The notes beneath the pieces were generated by a model. That model was not told the origin of the DNA, made no database searches, and was given only the letters and a program-made list of their open reading frames with translations. Both the position numbers and the translations under genes were made by a program. Source: Sedimentitalea xiamensis (GTDB lineage: Bacteria; Pseudomonadota; Alphaproteobacteria; Rhodobacterales; Rhodobacteraceae). From it: a stretch of 64,000 nucleotides of DNA. Below, in pieces: positions 36,605 to 46,006 of the stretch; the stretch's first letter is position 1; each line of letters starts with the position of its first letter. The stretch lies in contig NZ_JASNJE010000017.1 in the NCBI RefSeq assembly GCF_030164465.1, forward strand, positions 1 to 64,000. Reading direction: 5' to 3'.

Positions 36605-38617
36605 TCAGGTCTTCGGGGCGCGCCGCTTCGGCGGCTTGTCGCCGCCCCTTGCCTTGGCCGCGGCGGCGCGGGCCTTGTTCTTCTTGCTGTTCGGCTTGCC
36701 GACCGGAGGCGCCTTGGACGGAGCCTGCCCAGGCGCCTTGGGTTTGCGTTTTCCCGCCTGATTGTGCGCCGCTGGCTTGCCCCGGCGCTTTGCCGGAGAC
36801 ACCAGCCCGTCCGCAGTTGCAATGTCCGGCATGGGCGCTCGTTTTCCGGCGGCGCTGCCGGGTTCGGGTTTCCGGGGTCTGGGTGATGGAGGCGCGCTTG
36901 GTTTCCTGCGTTCGGGACCCGGGGGTTCGGGCTGCGGAGCGGGTCTTGGCGCGATCCGGTCGGGACCGGTTTCCTTCCGTCCCGGTCCGCGACGGTGTTC
37001 GGGCGACCGGGCAAACGGTTTCGCGCCGGGTTTGGACGACCCGCCGAGGTCGGGCGTCCTGTCCAGGCGCGTCACCCGTGCATCGCCTTCGACGGTCATG
37101 TCCGGGCCAAGTGCGGCGAGGAACCGGTCGGCGCTGCTTTCCAGGATTTCGACATAGCTTTCGTCATAGTGGATGCGTATGGCGCCAATGTCGTCCTTGG
37201 AGATGTTTCCGGCCTTGCAGAGGATCGGAAGCAGGCGACGGGTTTCGATTCCGGCTTTCTTGCCGCCGGCGACGGAAAACCAGACGCTGGGGCCGAAGGG
37301 CGCGCGCGGTTCCGGTTTTCCCGCCGGACCCGGCGCCAGCAATTCCTCGGGCGCGGAATGGCGGCTTTCATAGAGCGCGACATAGGCGGCGGCGATCTGC
37401 TCGGCGCTGAACCGGGCGACGAGGGCCTGAGCGGCATCGGTCAGTTCGATCGGCGCGTGCCAGACCGGATCGGCCAGCATCCTGTCCATGTCGCGGGCGC
37501 GGACCGCGTCGGCGGACGGCGCTTCGGCCCATTCGGCGGTCAGCTTGGCGAATTTCAGCAGGCGTTCGCATTTCTTGCGCGCCGCCGGCGGGACGATCAG
37601 GGCGCTGACGCCCTTGCGGCCGGCCCGTCCGGTCCGACCGGAGCGATGCAGAAGCGTTTCATGGCTTGTCGGCAGTTCGGCATGCACCACGAGGTCGAGG
37701 CTGGGCAGGTCGATTCCGCGCGCCGCCACGTCGGTGGCCACACAGACGCGGGCCCGCCCGTCGCGCATGGCCTGCAGCGCATGGGTGCGTTCGGATTGCG
37801 AGAGTTCGCCGGAGAGGGCAACAACCGAAAACCCCCGGTTGGACAACCGTGTCGTCAGCCGGTTCACCATCGCGCGGGTGTTGGCGAAGACCAGCGCATT
37901 CGGCGCTTCGTAGAACCGCAGCACGTTGACGATGGCGTTGTCCACGTCCCGCGGGGCGACTGACAGGGCGCGATATTCGATGTCGCTGTGCTGGCTGGTT
38001 TCGGCGGCGGTGGTGATGCGGATCGCATCGGTCTGGTATTTTCCAGCAAGGTTGGCGATACCGCGCGGCACGGTGGCGGAGAACATCAGCGTCCTGCGGT
38101 CTTCGGGCGCGGCGGCGAGAATGAATTCGAGATCTTCCTGGAAGCCGAGGTCGAGCATTTCGTCGGCCTCGTCCAGAACGATGGCCTTGATGTCCGAAAG
38201 ATCGATCGATCCGCGCATGACATGATCGCGCAGGCGACCCGGCGTGGCGACGACGATATGCGCCCCGCGCTCCAGCGCGCGGCGTTCGTCGCGTATGTCC
38301 ATGCCGCCGACGCAGGACGCGAGATGCGCCCCCGCCCTCCCGTAGAGCCACGCGAGTTCGCGCTTGACCTGCAAGGCCAGTTCACGCGTCGGGGCGATGA
38401 TCAGGGCCAGCGGAGCGGCGGCCGAGGCGAAATGGTCGCCGTCACCCAGGATCGTCGGCGCGATGGCGAGTCCGAAACCGACGGTCTTGCCCGAGCCCGT
38501 CTGGGCCGAAACCAGGAGGTCGGAGCCCGCCAGTTCCGGGTCCGTGACGGCCTGCTGGACCTGGGTCAGGGTGGCGTAGCCTTGCTGCGCGAGCGCATCC
38601 GCGAGAGTCTGTTTCAC
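36605..38617 (-). CDS. DEAD-box ATP-dependent RNA helicase with DbpA-like RNA-binding domain
   Basis: The 670-residue protein has all helicase motifs: SAQTGSGKT (I), APTRELA (Ia), VLDEADEM (II), FSATV (III), ATDVAARGIDLP (V) and HRSGRTGRAGRKG (VI). Residues about 455-530 resemble the DbpA/CsdA RNA-binding domain (AGIETRRLLPILCKAGNI). The last 130 residues are a basic, proline/lysine-rich tail. It probably remodels rRNA or mRNA in ribosome assembly or the cold response. The start codon is GTG at 38617. The gene ends 4 bp from the permease gene, with no room for a separate terminator. Confidence 0.93.
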   Translation of the reverse strand: MKQTLADALAQQGYATLTQVQQAVTDPELAGSDLLVSAQTGSGKTVGFGLAIAPTILGDGDHFASAAAPLALIIAPTRELALQVKRELAWLYGRAGAHLASCVGGMDIRDERRALERGAHIVVATPGRLRDHVMRGSIDLSDIKAIVLDEADEMLDLGFQEDLEFILAAAPEDRRTLMFSATVPRGIANLAGKYQTDAIRITTAAETSQHSDIEYRALSVAPRDVDNAIVNVLRFYEAPNALVFANTRAMVNRLTTRLSNRGFSVVALSGELSQSERTHALQAMRDGRARVCVATDVAARGIDLPSLDLVVHAELPTSHETLLHRSGRTGRAGRKGVSALIVPPAARKKCERLLKFAKLTAEWAEAPSADAVRARDMDRMLADPVWHAPIELTDAAQALVARFSAEQIAAAYVALYESRHSAPEELLAPGPAGKPEPRAPFGPSVWFSVAGGKKAGIETRRLLPILCKAGNISKDDIGAIRIHYDESYVEILESSADRFLAALGPDMTVEGDARVTRLDRTPDLGGSSKPGAKPFARSPEHRRGPGRKETGPDRIAPRPAPQPEPPGPERRKPSAPPSPRPRKPEPGSAAGKRAPMPDIATADGLVSPAKRRGKPAAHNQAGKRKPKAPGQAPSKAPPVGKPNSKKNKARAAAAKARGGDKPPKRRAPKT

Positions 38618-38737
38618 GTCAGGGATCTTTTCAGTGTCGGCACCGGGCGGCGCGATGGGGTCAAGCGACGCTCCCTAGTCGGTCTGGAGGGAAATGTATA
38701 GCGCCATTTCCGCGCCGGGTCCGGCCCCGCACGGGAA

Positions 38738-38809
38738 GGGGGCCAGCCCCCTCTGCCGAAATCCGGGGATTTCGGCATTCACCCCCGGAGTATTTCTGCA
38801 AAGATGAAG
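38738..38809. repeat. Composite intergenic repeat: two hairpins plus conserved GAGTATTT tail (copy 2)
   Basis: Stem GGGGG/CCCCC with loop CCAG (38738-38751) is followed by an 11-bp perfect stem TGCCGAAATCC/GGATTTCGGCA (38754-38777). The 28-nt tail (38782-38809) differs from copy 1 at a single base. It lies 8 bp from the 3' end of the oxoprolinase remnant and downstream of no plus-strand gene. In the minus direction it could terminate that gene. Confidence 0.75.
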
Positions 38810-38816
38810 CCGCGTA

Positions 38817-40091
38817 TCAGGGCGCGCCCCAGCCGCCGCCGCCCGGTGTATGCATGCCGAACACCGCGCCCGATGGCAGGTCGGTCTCATCGTTGCCCTT
38901 GAGGTCGACGTGTCGGCCGTCGGGCAGTTCGGCCCAGTTGACGCCGACCGCGCCGGGAGCGCCGCCATCGACGCCGAAGGGAGGAATTTCGCGGTGCGAG
39001 CAGAGGGTCGTGACCGTCACAGGCGTGAGAAACCGGATCATCCGGGTCGCGCCGCTGCCGCCGGTCCATTTGCCCCTGCCGCCCGATCCTTCGCGTATGC
39101 CAAAGGCTTCGAGGCGGACCGGGAAACGTTTTTCGAGGATCTCCGGGTCGGTCATGCGGGTGTTGGTCATGTGGGTCTGGATCGCGTCGCAGCCATCGAA
39201 CCCCGGTCCCGCGCCGGTGCCGCCGGCGATGGTCTCGTAGTTCTGGAAGTCGTCGTTGCCCCAGACGAAATTGTTCATCGTCGCCTGGCTGCCGGCCATG
39301 ACGTGAAGCGCGCCGAGAAGCGCATTGCACATGGCCTGGCTGACCTCGGTATTGCCGACGATCCCGCCGGCCGGCCCCGACAGGATCGCGTCCTTTCCTT
39401 GAAACAGGCGCGCATCCGTCAATCCGCCGCTCGACTGCATGAACAGCAGCCGTTCGCAGGCCCGCCCCATGTCGAGTGCATCCGCCACCTGGCCGACATA
39501 GCGGCGCAGGATCGGCGAGAGATTGGCATCGACCACGGTGGTGTCGCCGCGCCCGACCAGTTTCGTCAGTTTGCTGACCTCGTGGCTGGTGGAAATCTGG
39601 GTAAGGCCGATCTGGCGCGCCATGTCCGCGACGCGGCGTTCGTGCACCGGGTTGAGATAGGCGTGCAGCCCGGCAACGGCCAGGGCGCGCAACCCTTCGT
39701 CATAGGCCGATTGCCGCGCGGCGGGGGTGGCGGTTTCGTCCAGCGCGCGGATCACCTCGCCATCGGCGCCCAGCCGCTCGTCCATCTCCGCGACCTTCCG
39801 GTAGAGCCGTTCGGGACGGATGATATGCAGATCGAACAGGCGCGGGCAGGTCTGGTAGCCGATTTCAAGCAGGTCGCGGAACCCCTTGGCGATGAGCAGA
39901 AGCACCGGTTCGCCCTTGCGCTCCGGAAGCGCGTTGGTCGCCACGGTCGTGCCCATCCTGACCGCGCGGATCGTATTGTCGGGAAACGGGCCTTCGATCT
40001 CCATCATCTCGCGGATGCCCTGAACTGCGGCGTCGGCATAACGTTCGGGGTTTTCGGACAGCAGTTTGTGAGTCGACCCGATGCCGATCAT
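38817..40091 (-). pseudogene. 5-oxoprolinase (HyuA-HyuB fusion) gene with large internal deletion
   Basis: Intact bacterial 5-oxoprolinases run about 1,200 residues, with a HyuA-like half followed by a HyuB-like half. This frame is only about 424 codons. It begins at [12 protein letters not shown], so the first about 28 residues with the nucleotide-binding DRGGTFTD motif are absent. It continues as HyuA ([21 protein letters not shown]) to [11 protein letters not shown]. At about 39350-39362 it switches directly to the C-terminal part of HyuB ([16 protein letters not shown] to TPGGGGWG). Roughly 700 residues are missing, yet the frame is kept. Function is very unlikely. Confidence 0.75.
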
Positions 40092-40133
40092 TCCGGTGGC
40101 AGAATCGTTGACGGATGTGCTAGGTCTTGCGGT

Positions 40134-41969
40134 ATGGCGCGTACAAACCCCAATATGCACGAAAGCCGCCCGGTTATCCGGCAGTTGGACGACGCGGCGA
40201 TCAATCGGATCGCGGCGGGCGAAGTCGTCGAACGTCCGGCCTCCGCCATCAAGGAACTGGTCGAAAATGCCATCGACGCGGGGGCGCTGCGGATCGGGAT
40301 CGACATCGCGGACGGCGGCAAGACGCTGATCCGGGTGAGCGACGATGGTTGCGGTATTGCGCCCGACGATCTGCCGCTGGCGATGTCCCGCCACGCCACG
40401 TCAAAGATCGACGGAAGCGATCTCCTGAACATCCATACCTTCGGGTTCCGGGGCGAGGCGCTGCCGTCGCTGGGAGCGGTCGGGCGGCTGACGATCACCA
40501 GCCGGGCCGAAGGCGCGGATGCGGCCAGCCTCGGCGTTGCCGGCGGCGAGATGGGGCCGGTCAAGCCGGCGGCCCTGAATGCGGGCACCACCGTCGTGTT
40601 GCGCGATCTCTTCTACGCGACGCCCGCGCGTCTGAAGTTCATGCGCACCGACCGGGCCGAAGCGCAGGCGATTTCCGACGTGGTCAAACGCCTCGCCATG
40701 GCGGAACCGGGCATCGGTTTCATCCTGCGCGACGTATCCGGCGATGGCGAAGGCCGCGCGATGTTCCGGGCCGATCCGGAAACCGGCGACCTGTTCGGGG
40801 CCATGCATCAGAGACTTGGGTCCGTACTCGGGCGGGACTTTGCCGACAATGCGCTGAAGATCGACGCGACCCGCGACGGCATCCGCCTGTTCGGCTACGC
40901 CGCTCTGCCCACCTATTCGCGCGGGGCCGCGGTGGCGCAATACCTTTTCGTCAATGGCCGGCCGGTGCGCGACAAGATGCTGACCGGCGCGCTACGGGCG
41001 GCCTATTTCGATTTCCTGTCTCGTGACCGGCACCCCGTGGCCGCGCTTTTCCTCGATTGCGACCCGACTCTGGTGGATGTGAATGTGCACCCGGCCAAGT
41101 CCGAGGTGCGGTTTCGCGATCCGGGCGTCGCGCGGGGCCTGATCGTGTCTGCGCTGCGTCACGCGCTGGCCGAGGCCGGGCATCGGGCGTCCTCTACCGT
41201 TGCACATGCGGCGCTGGGTGCGATGCGGCCCGAACCGACCGGCGCGCGGGTCTACCAGATGGATCGTCCGTCAATGGGAGCCCGGACCGCCGCCTATGTC
41301 GCGCAGGCGCCGGGCTTTGCCGAGCTGGCCGAAAGCTTCAGCGCTCGCCTGGTCGAGGTTCCGGAGGAACCGGAGGCGGCGCCGGAGACGCTGCCGCTGG
41401 GGGCCGCACGCGGGCAGGTGCACGAGAATTACATCATCGCGCAGACGGCCACCGGCATGGTGATCGTCGATCAGCACGCGGCGCATGAGCGTCTCGTCTA
41501 TGAGAAACTGAAACGCCAGATGGCGGAAAACGGGGCGGCGGCGCAGGCGCTTCTGATCCCCGAAATCATAGATTTTCCGGAGGCGGATTGCGCGCAGGTG
41601 ATGGAGATCGCGGAGGATCTGGCGCGGCTGGGCCTGACCGTCGAGCCGTTCGGCGGCGGTGCGGTGGCGGTGCGGGAAACCCCGGCGATCCTGGGCGAGG
41701 TCGACGCGGGCGCGATGCTGCGCGACATACTGGATGAACTGGCCGATCAGGGGAGCAGCCAGACCGTGCAGGCGCGGATCGAGGCGATCCTGAGCCGCGT
41801 GGCCTGCCACGGCTCTGTCCGTTCGGGCCGCCGGATGCGGGCCGAGGAGATGAACGCGCTGTTGCGCGAGATGGAGGCGACGCCGCATTCCGGGCAATGC
41901 AACCATGGGCGGCCCACCTATGTGGAACTGAAGCTGGCCGATATCGAACGGCTGTTCGGGCGCACATGA
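40134..41969 (+). CDS. mutL: DNA mismatch repair endonuclease MutL
   Basis: The 611-residue protein has the GHKL ATPase N-terminal domain ([33 protein letters not shown]) and a dimerisation C-terminal domain. The C-terminus carries the metal-binding endonuclease motif [12 protein letters not shown], plus [12 protein letters not shown] and CNHGRPT, so it is a nicking MutL of the type used where MutH is absent. The start at 40134 has AGGT 9 bp upstream; an ATG at 40155 is an alternative. It is divergent from the oxoprolinase remnant by 42 bp and overlaps rmuC by 4 bp. Confidence 0.95.
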   Translation: MARTNPNMHESRPVIRQLDDAAINRIAAGEVVERPASAIKELVENAIDAGALRIGIDIADGGKTLIRVSDDGCGIAPDDLPLAMSRHATSKIDGSDLLNIHTFGFRGEALPSLGAVGRLTITSRAEGADAASLGVAGGEMGPVKPAALNAGTTVVLRDLFYATPARLKFMRTDRAEAQAISDVVKRLAMAEPGIGFILRDVSGDGEGRAMFRADPETGDLFGAMHQRLGSVLGRDFADNALKIDATRDGIRLFGYAALPTYSRGAAVAQYLFVNGRPVRDKMLTGALRAAYFDFLSRDRHPVAALFLDCDPTLVDVNVHPAKSEVRFRDPGVARGLIVSALRHALAEAGHRASSTVAHAALGAMRPEPTGARVYQMDRPSMGARTAAYVAQAPGFAELAESFSARLVEVPEEPEAAPETLPLGAARGQVHENYIIAQTATGMVIVDQHAAHERLVYEKLKRQMAENGAAAQALLIPEIIDFPEADCAQVMEIAEDLARLGLTVEPFGGGAVAVRETPAILGEVDAGAMLRDILDELADQGSSQTVQARIEAILSRVACHGSVRSGRRMRAEEMNALLREMEATPHSGQCNHGRPTYVELKLADIERLFGRT

Positions 41970-43195
41970 TCCGGATCGGCGACACCGCGCTTGCGCTGGA
42001 CGATCCGGTCGTTCTCGGGGTCGGGGGGCTGGTGCTGCTGGTGTTGCTGCTGCTGATCCTGGCGGTGCGCGCGGCGGGGCGGACGGCCAGGATGGCGGAG
42101 CCGCTCGGGCAGCAGATTTCTCTTTTGGGACAACATGTTCAGCAGCTTGGCGCGGGGCAGGAACAGTTGCGCGGCGGATTGCAGCATGTGTCGGAAACCC
42201 AGGCCAGCGCGCAGGTGCAGATGATCCAGACTGTCGAGGCCCGGTTGTCGGATGTGCAGCAGCATATGAACGACCGGCTGGCCGACAACATGATGCGCCA
42301 GAACCGCGCCCTGACCGAGATGCAGGAACGGATGAAGGAAACCCTGCACGGCAGTTCCAAGCAGACCGCGACCAGCCTGACGCAGTTGCAGGAACGGCTG
42401 GCGACCATCGACAAGGCGCAGGACAATATCACCAAGCTGTCGGGCGACGTGCTGTCCCTGCAAGACATCCTGTCCAACAAGCAGACGCGCGGGGCGTTCG
42501 GGGAAATCCAGCTCAACGACATCGTGTCCAAGGCGCTGCCCAGCGACAGCTATGCCTTGCAGGCGACGCTGAGCAACGGCAAGCGGGCCGATTGCCTGAT
42601 CCGCCTGCCCAACCCGCCGGGGCCGATCGTGATCGACAGCAAGTTCCCGCTGGAAGCCTACGAGGCGCTGCGCGCGGCCGGGTCCGAGCACGAGTTGCGC
42701 CGCGCCGCCGGCCAGTTGAAAACCGCAGTGCGCACGCATATCAAAGCGATTTCAGAGCGTTACATCATCGAAGGCGAGACGGCAGACGGGGCGCTCATGT
42801 TCCTGCCGTCCGAGGCGGTCTATGCCGAACTGCACGCCAATTTCCCCGATGTGGTGCGCGAGGGATTCGCGGCGCGGGTGTGGATCGTGTCGCCGACCAC
42901 CTGCATGGCGACGCTGAACACGATGCGGGCCATCCTCAAGGACGCCCGGATGCGCGAGCAGGCGGGTGCGATCCGCAAGGCGCTGAAACAGTTGCACCGG
43001 GATGTCGAGATCATCGGTGCGCGGGCGGGAAAACTGGAAACCCATCTGCGGCAGGCGGGCGACGATGTGTCGGGGATTCTCGTCGCGTCGGAACGGGCGG
43101 GAAAGCGGGCCGACCGGCTGGACAATTTCGATTTCGAGGAACTGGCACCGGAGGAGGCCGGACCGGTCGCGGCGCTGGGCGGCGCGAAAAACTGA
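41966..43195 (+). CDS. rmuC: DNA recombination protein RmuC
   Basis: The 409-residue protein has an N-terminal membrane anchor (residues about 15-33, [19 protein letters not shown]), a long coiled coil (35-150) and the RmuC nuclease-like domain. Motifs in that domain are [50 protein letters not shown] and [16 protein letters not shown]. RmuC limits DNA rearrangement and is thought to cut secondary structures. It is translationally coupled to mutL (ATGA at 41966-41969), linking two DNA-maintenance genes. Confidence 0.93.
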   Translation: MIRIGDTALALDDPVVLGVGGLVLLVLLLLILAVRAAGRTARMAEPLGQQISLLGQHVQQLGAGQEQLRGGLQHVSETQASAQVQMIQTVEARLSDVQQHMNDRLADNMMRQNRALTEMQERMKETLHGSSKQTATSLTQLQERLATIDKAQDNITKLSGDVLSLQDILSNKQTRGAFGEIQLNDIVSKALPSDSYALQATLSNGKRADCLIRLPNPPGPIVIDSKFPLEAYEALRAAGSEHELRRAAGQLKTAVRTHIKAISERYIIEGETADGALMFLPSEAVYAELHANFPDVVREGFAARVWIVSPTTCMATLNTMRAILKDARMREQAGAIRKALKQLHRDVEIIGARAGKLETHLRQAGDDVSGILVASERAGKRADRLDNFDFEELAPEEAGPVAALGGAKN

Positions 43196-43343
43196 GCCCG
43201 GCGCGGCGCCGCAATCCCGCCTGAACATCCGCCCGGAACGGGCTGTGCAGGGCGTACATACGCCGTGCATACCGCATGCATACGCGGAGCATCATCCGCC
43301 GCCGGTCCGAATGTGCCGCATGCCGGGGGTGCGAACGCGGCGC

Positions 43344-43371
43344 TTGACATACCTGACTAAATAACTAGGAA
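43344..43371 (+). promoter_or_regulatory. Candidate promoter and iron-type operator upstream of the hemP cluster
   Basis: TTGACA (43344-43349) with TAGGAA 16 bp downstream (43366-43371) is a plausible sigma-70 promoter in otherwise GC-rich DNA. The spacer contains CTGACTAAATAACTAGG (43353-43369), an imperfect AT-rich palindrome of the general shape of iron-responsive boxes. Function is inferred from position before hemP only. Confidence 0.4.
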
Positions 43372-43445
43372 TAAACCCGTCCAGCCACCCCATGCGTTGC
43401 ATCCGGGGAAGCCCGACCACGCGGAACAGTGGAATGGAGCGACCG

Positions 43446-43619
43446 ATGCAGACTGACACACGTCCTGAAACACCCAGACCGGTCACGGCCGACACGCCCG
43501 GCCCGTGCCGCCGGGCCGAACTGCTGGAGATCGCCGCCGCCGCCGAGATGCCCGACGCATCGGCGCTCCGGTGGATGCTGGACCGGATCGACCTGCTTGC
43601 AGAGGACAGAAGACCATGA
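43446..43619 (+). CDS. Small hypothetical protein coupled to hemP
   Basis: A start at 43446 gives 57 residues: a polar, threonine/proline-rich N-terminus followed by a helical region (RAELLEIAAAAEMPDASALRWMLDRIDLL). No family was recognised. Its stop overlaps the hemP start (ATGA at 43616-43619), so it is translated together with hemP. An ATG 12 bp earlier is possible. Confidence 0.5.
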   Translation: MQTDTRPETPRPVTADTPGPCRRAELLEIAAAAEMPDASALRWMLDRIDLLAEDRRP

Positions 43620-43786
43620 CCGCGCAGATTCCCGACCGGACGCCCTGCACGACGCCGCAGCCCGTCGTGCCGCGCTATGCCGCGACCGATCTGACCCTTG
43701 GCCATAACCTGGCCGAGATCGCCCTGGGGGACCAGGTCTACCGGCTTCGGATCACGAAAGCCGGAAAGCTGATCCTGACCAAATGA
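43616..43786 (+). CDS. hemP: Hemin uptake protein HemP
   Basis: The 56-residue protein ends YRLRITKAGKLILTK, the conserved HemP signature, and has a variable N-terminus. In relatives the gene is iron-regulated, lies beside heme-uptake genes and affects expression or activity of heme import. Here no receptor or ABC genes follow. It overlaps both neighbours by 4 bp, forming a tightly coupled three-gene mini-operon. Confidence 0.85.
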   Translation: MTAQIPDRTPCTTPQPVVPRYAATDLTLGHNLAEIALGDQVYRLRITKAGKLILTK

Positions 43787-44250
43787 GAGGTTCGGGAACA
43801 GGACGCGGCGGGGCCGCGGTGGGCGTTCTGGACGATCTCGGGCCGACCGAAATGGCGGCGGTGCTCTATCTGCGGCTCTGGTGCGACGGGGCGCAGGCGC
43901 AGCAACGGGTCTGGAACGATTTCGCCGGCGCGCTTGGGGCGGGGCATGGCCGGACCGCGCTGAACAGCCTGGAAAGCCTGTGCCGGCTCTGTGCGGACCA
44001 CGGCAGGCGGCCGCTGATGCGCCACGGGGTTAAGTGCCGGTGCCTCGGGGCGGACGAAGCCTGTTTCGCCAATTTCGTCGCGGCGGCGGCGGATGGCGAC
44101 ACCGAGGACGCGATGCTGCTGGCGACGCTTCTGGTGCGGGCCGATATCGCGCCATGTCTTCTGGACGCGGCCCGGTCGCTCGGCCTGGCGCTCCGCCGGC
44201 TGGCCATCGCCGAAGCCGGCGGCCAGCCGCGCCAGCAGACGCTGCACTGA
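43783..44250 (+). CDS. Hypothetical protein following hemP
   Basis: The 155-residue protein is mostly helical and cysteine-containing. CRLCADH and KCRCLGADEACF hold five cysteines in about 30 residues, an arrangement that could bind a metal or cluster. No family was recognised with confidence. The ATGA overlap with hemP suggests a linked, perhaps iron-related role; this is inference. About 220 bp with a tiny ORF separate it from the next gene. Confidence 0.65.
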   Translation: MRGSGTGRGGAAVGVLDDLGPTEMAAVLYLRLWCDGAQAQQRVWNDFAGALGAGHGRTALNSLESLCRLCADHGRRPLMRHGVKCRCLGADEACFANFVAAAADGDTEDAMLLATLLVRADIAPCLLDAARSLGLALRRLAIAEAGGQPRQQTLH

Positions 44251-44300
44251 CGGAACGGTCCGACAGGGGCCAGCGATTCGGTGAACCGCCAGCGCGGATC

Positions 44301-44402
44301 ATGTTCGATCATATGGATATCGGTCGCTTCCGGGTCGGCCTTCCGGGAATGTTCTCCCTGCCGTTCCTGCCGGGCTGGATCTATCGCCGCCTGTTTGCGT
44401 AA
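44301..44402 (+). CDS. Possible 33-residue small protein
   Basis: A short frame encodes MFDHMDIGRFRVGLPGMFSL and then PFLPGWIYRRLFA, with a proline/glycine/aromatic pattern that looks protein-like and could associate with a membrane. There is only a weak upstream GCGGAT, and no homologue is known to me. It lies between the hemP cluster and the DUF3775 gene. Confidence 0.3.
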   Translation: MFDHMDIGRFRVGLPGMFSLPFLPGWIYRRLFA

Positions 44403-44470
44403 GATCAAAGACGCTGGCCCGGCACGGGGCTCAGATGGCGGCGAAACGCGCGAACAGAGAGGAATTCGGG

Positions 44471-44800
44471 ATGTTGGAAATTTCCCCGCACAAGGTGGCC
44501 CAGGTCATTCTGATGGGGCGCGAGTTGGGTCGCGCGGAGGGCGAGCTGCGCGCCTTCGTCGACCGGATGAGCGAGGACGAGCAGGCGGAACTGGTCGCGA
44601 TCATGTGGATCGGGCGGGAGAGTTTCGATGCGGACGATCTGGCTGAGGCCATCGCGACCGCGAAAGCCGAGGCCACCACGCCCTGCGCGGATTACATGAT
44701 CGGCACGCCGCACATGTCGGACCATCTGGAGAACGGGCTGGACGCGCTTGGCATCTCGGCGACCGACGCCGAGGACGGGGTGATGTCGCGCGGGTTGTGA
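44471..44800 (+). CDS. DUF3775 domain-containing protein
   Basis: The 109-residue protein matches DUF3775: it begins MLEISPHKVAQVILMGREL, continues DEQAELVAIMWIGRESFD and ends TPHMSDHLENGLDALG. It is small, acidic and probably cytoplasmic, of unknown function. The start at 44471 is preferred over an in-frame ATG at 44435 because AGAGGAA lies about 9 bp upstream and homology begins there. A hairpin/GAGTATTT repeat begins 4 bp past the stop. Confidence 0.75.
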   Translation: MLEISPHKVAQVILMGRELGRAEGELRAFVDRMSEDEQAELVAIMWIGRESFDADDLAEAIATAKAEATTPCADYMIGTPHMSDHLENGLDALGISATDAEDGVMSRGL

Positions 44801-44803
44801 GGG

Positions 44804-44852
44804 CGAGGGGCCAGCCCCTCGCGCTCCCCGGAGTATTTCCGGCAAGAGGAAG
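44804..44852. repeat. Composite intergenic repeat: hairpin plus GAGTATTT tail (copy 3)
   Basis: Stem CGAGGGG/CCCCTCG with loop CCAG (44804-44821) is followed by a tail (44826-44852) containing CCCCGGAGTATTTCC and ending in AGAGGAAG. The CCAG loop is shared with copy 2. It fills the gap between convergent genes and probably terminates both. Confidence 0.7.
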
Positions 44853-44860
44853 CCGCGCCG

Positions 44861-46003
44861 TCAGGCGAGGTGATCGACCACCTGCAGGTGCTGCGCCAGC
44901 CTGTCGATTTCGGCCAGCCAGCGGGTCAGCAGTTTCGGATCGCTGGGGGCGGCGTGGACGCCGGCCGGGATCTCGCGGTCCAGGACCGATTCGACGGCCA
45001 GCGACACCGGGACCGAGACCAGCCGCGCCATCGCGGTGCCGCGCGCGTCGCCCCAGGCGTCCATGACATAGGTCTTGTGCCAGACCGGGGTTCCGTCCCG
45101 ATCCGCCGTCAGCCCGACGCAGAGCACCACCCGGTCCGGTTCGTCCTCGTCATAGGCGTGGTCGGCCCAGAACCGGTCCGACATCTCTTTCAGACGGGCG
45201 TCGCCCTCGGGGCCGGACAGGGTTTCGATCTCGCGGAACACGTCGGCCCAGGCGTCGGCCCAGCCGTTCAGCCGCAGGGTGCCGCGCACGAAGTCGCGCA
45301 CCGGCCATTCCGGTTCGAAGTCGTATTGTTCCATGAAGGGCAGGCTGTCGCGGTTCGGGTAGACCTCGAAGGTTTCCGGTGTGGGCAGCGGCGCGGTGTA
45401 GCTGCTGATCGCGTCCCAGGGGCGGTCCGCCCGCAGTTCGGAATAGTTGCGGATCGACCGCGAGGGCGAGCGCAGCGCCTTCAGGACGCCGAGCGGCGAC
45501 CAGCTGAACTTGTAGCGGAAGGCGTTGACGTGTCTGGGCACGCCGCCGCAATAGGAAATGAAGCTGAGGTGGTTGTCCGGCGCGAAGGTGTCCGAAGCGC
45601 GGTAATCCGCCATCAGCGCGTGGGCCATCAGGTGGTCGATGCCGGGGTCGAGCCCGACTTCGTTGACCAGGACCACCCCGGCGGCGCGTGCGGCATCGTC
45701 CAGGGCGCGCATTTCGGGGGCGATGTAGGAGGAGGAAACGAAATGGGCCTGTTTTAGGATCGCCAGTTCGGCGAGCGGCACGTGCCAGTCGCCGGGCAGC
45801 ATCGAGACGATCACGTCTCCCTTGGCAAGCACGTCCGCCAGCGTGTCGATGTCGAAGACCCGGATGTCCTCCGTCAGGTCGCCGACGGCCTGCCGCGCCT
45901 TGTCCACGGTCCGGTTCCAGACGGTGACGGAATGGCCGTTTTCGATCAGGCGGCGCAGGCCGGGAATGGCGGAGAGGCCGGTGCCGCACCAGTGGATGGT
46001 CAT
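44861..46003 (-). CDS. Saccharopine dehydrogenase-like oxidoreductase (LYS9 type, C-terminal glutamate-forming)
   Basis: The 380-residue protein has an N-terminal Rossmann domain (IHWCGTGLSAIPGLRRLIENG) and the conserved NEVGLDPGIDHLMAHALM segment near residues 115-132, a saccharopine reductase/dehydrogenase signature. The C-terminal domain contains SWSPLGVLKALRSP. It would interconvert saccharopine with glutamate and aminoadipate semialdehyde in lysine breakdown. The partner gene directly upstream (LYS1 type) is broken in this sequence. The ATG at 46003 lies 3 bp after the partner's stop. Confidence 0.85.
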   Translation of the reverse strand: MTIHWCGTGLSAIPGLRRLIENGHSVTVWNRTVDKARQAVGDLTEDIRVFDIDTLADVLAKGDVIVSMLPGDWHVPLAELAILKQAHFVSSSYIAPEMRALDDAARAAGVVLVNEVGLDPGIDHLMAHALMADYRASDTFAPDNHLSFISYCGGVPRHVNAFRYKFSWSPLGVLKALRSPSRSIRNYSELRADRPWDAISSYTAPLPTPETFEVYPNRDSLPFMEQYDFEPEWPVRDFVRGTLRLNGWADAWADVFREIETLSGPEGDARLKEMSDRFWADHAYDEDEPDRVVLCVGLTADRDGTPVWHKTYVMDAWGDARGTAMARLVSVPVSLAVESVLDREIPAGVHAAPSDPKLLTRWLAEIDRLAQHLQVVDHLA

Positions 46004-46006
46004 GTC

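Noticed and set aside
38850-40133. Upstream extension of the mutL reading frame by more than 400 codons
   Set aside because: MutL homology starts at 40134; the extension is antisense to the oxoprolinase remnant and has no MutL-like content.
43250-43292. Repeated GCATAC/GTACATAC units upstream of hemP
   Set aside because: The units are short and unequally spaced; no attachment site, iteron set or origin features accompany them.
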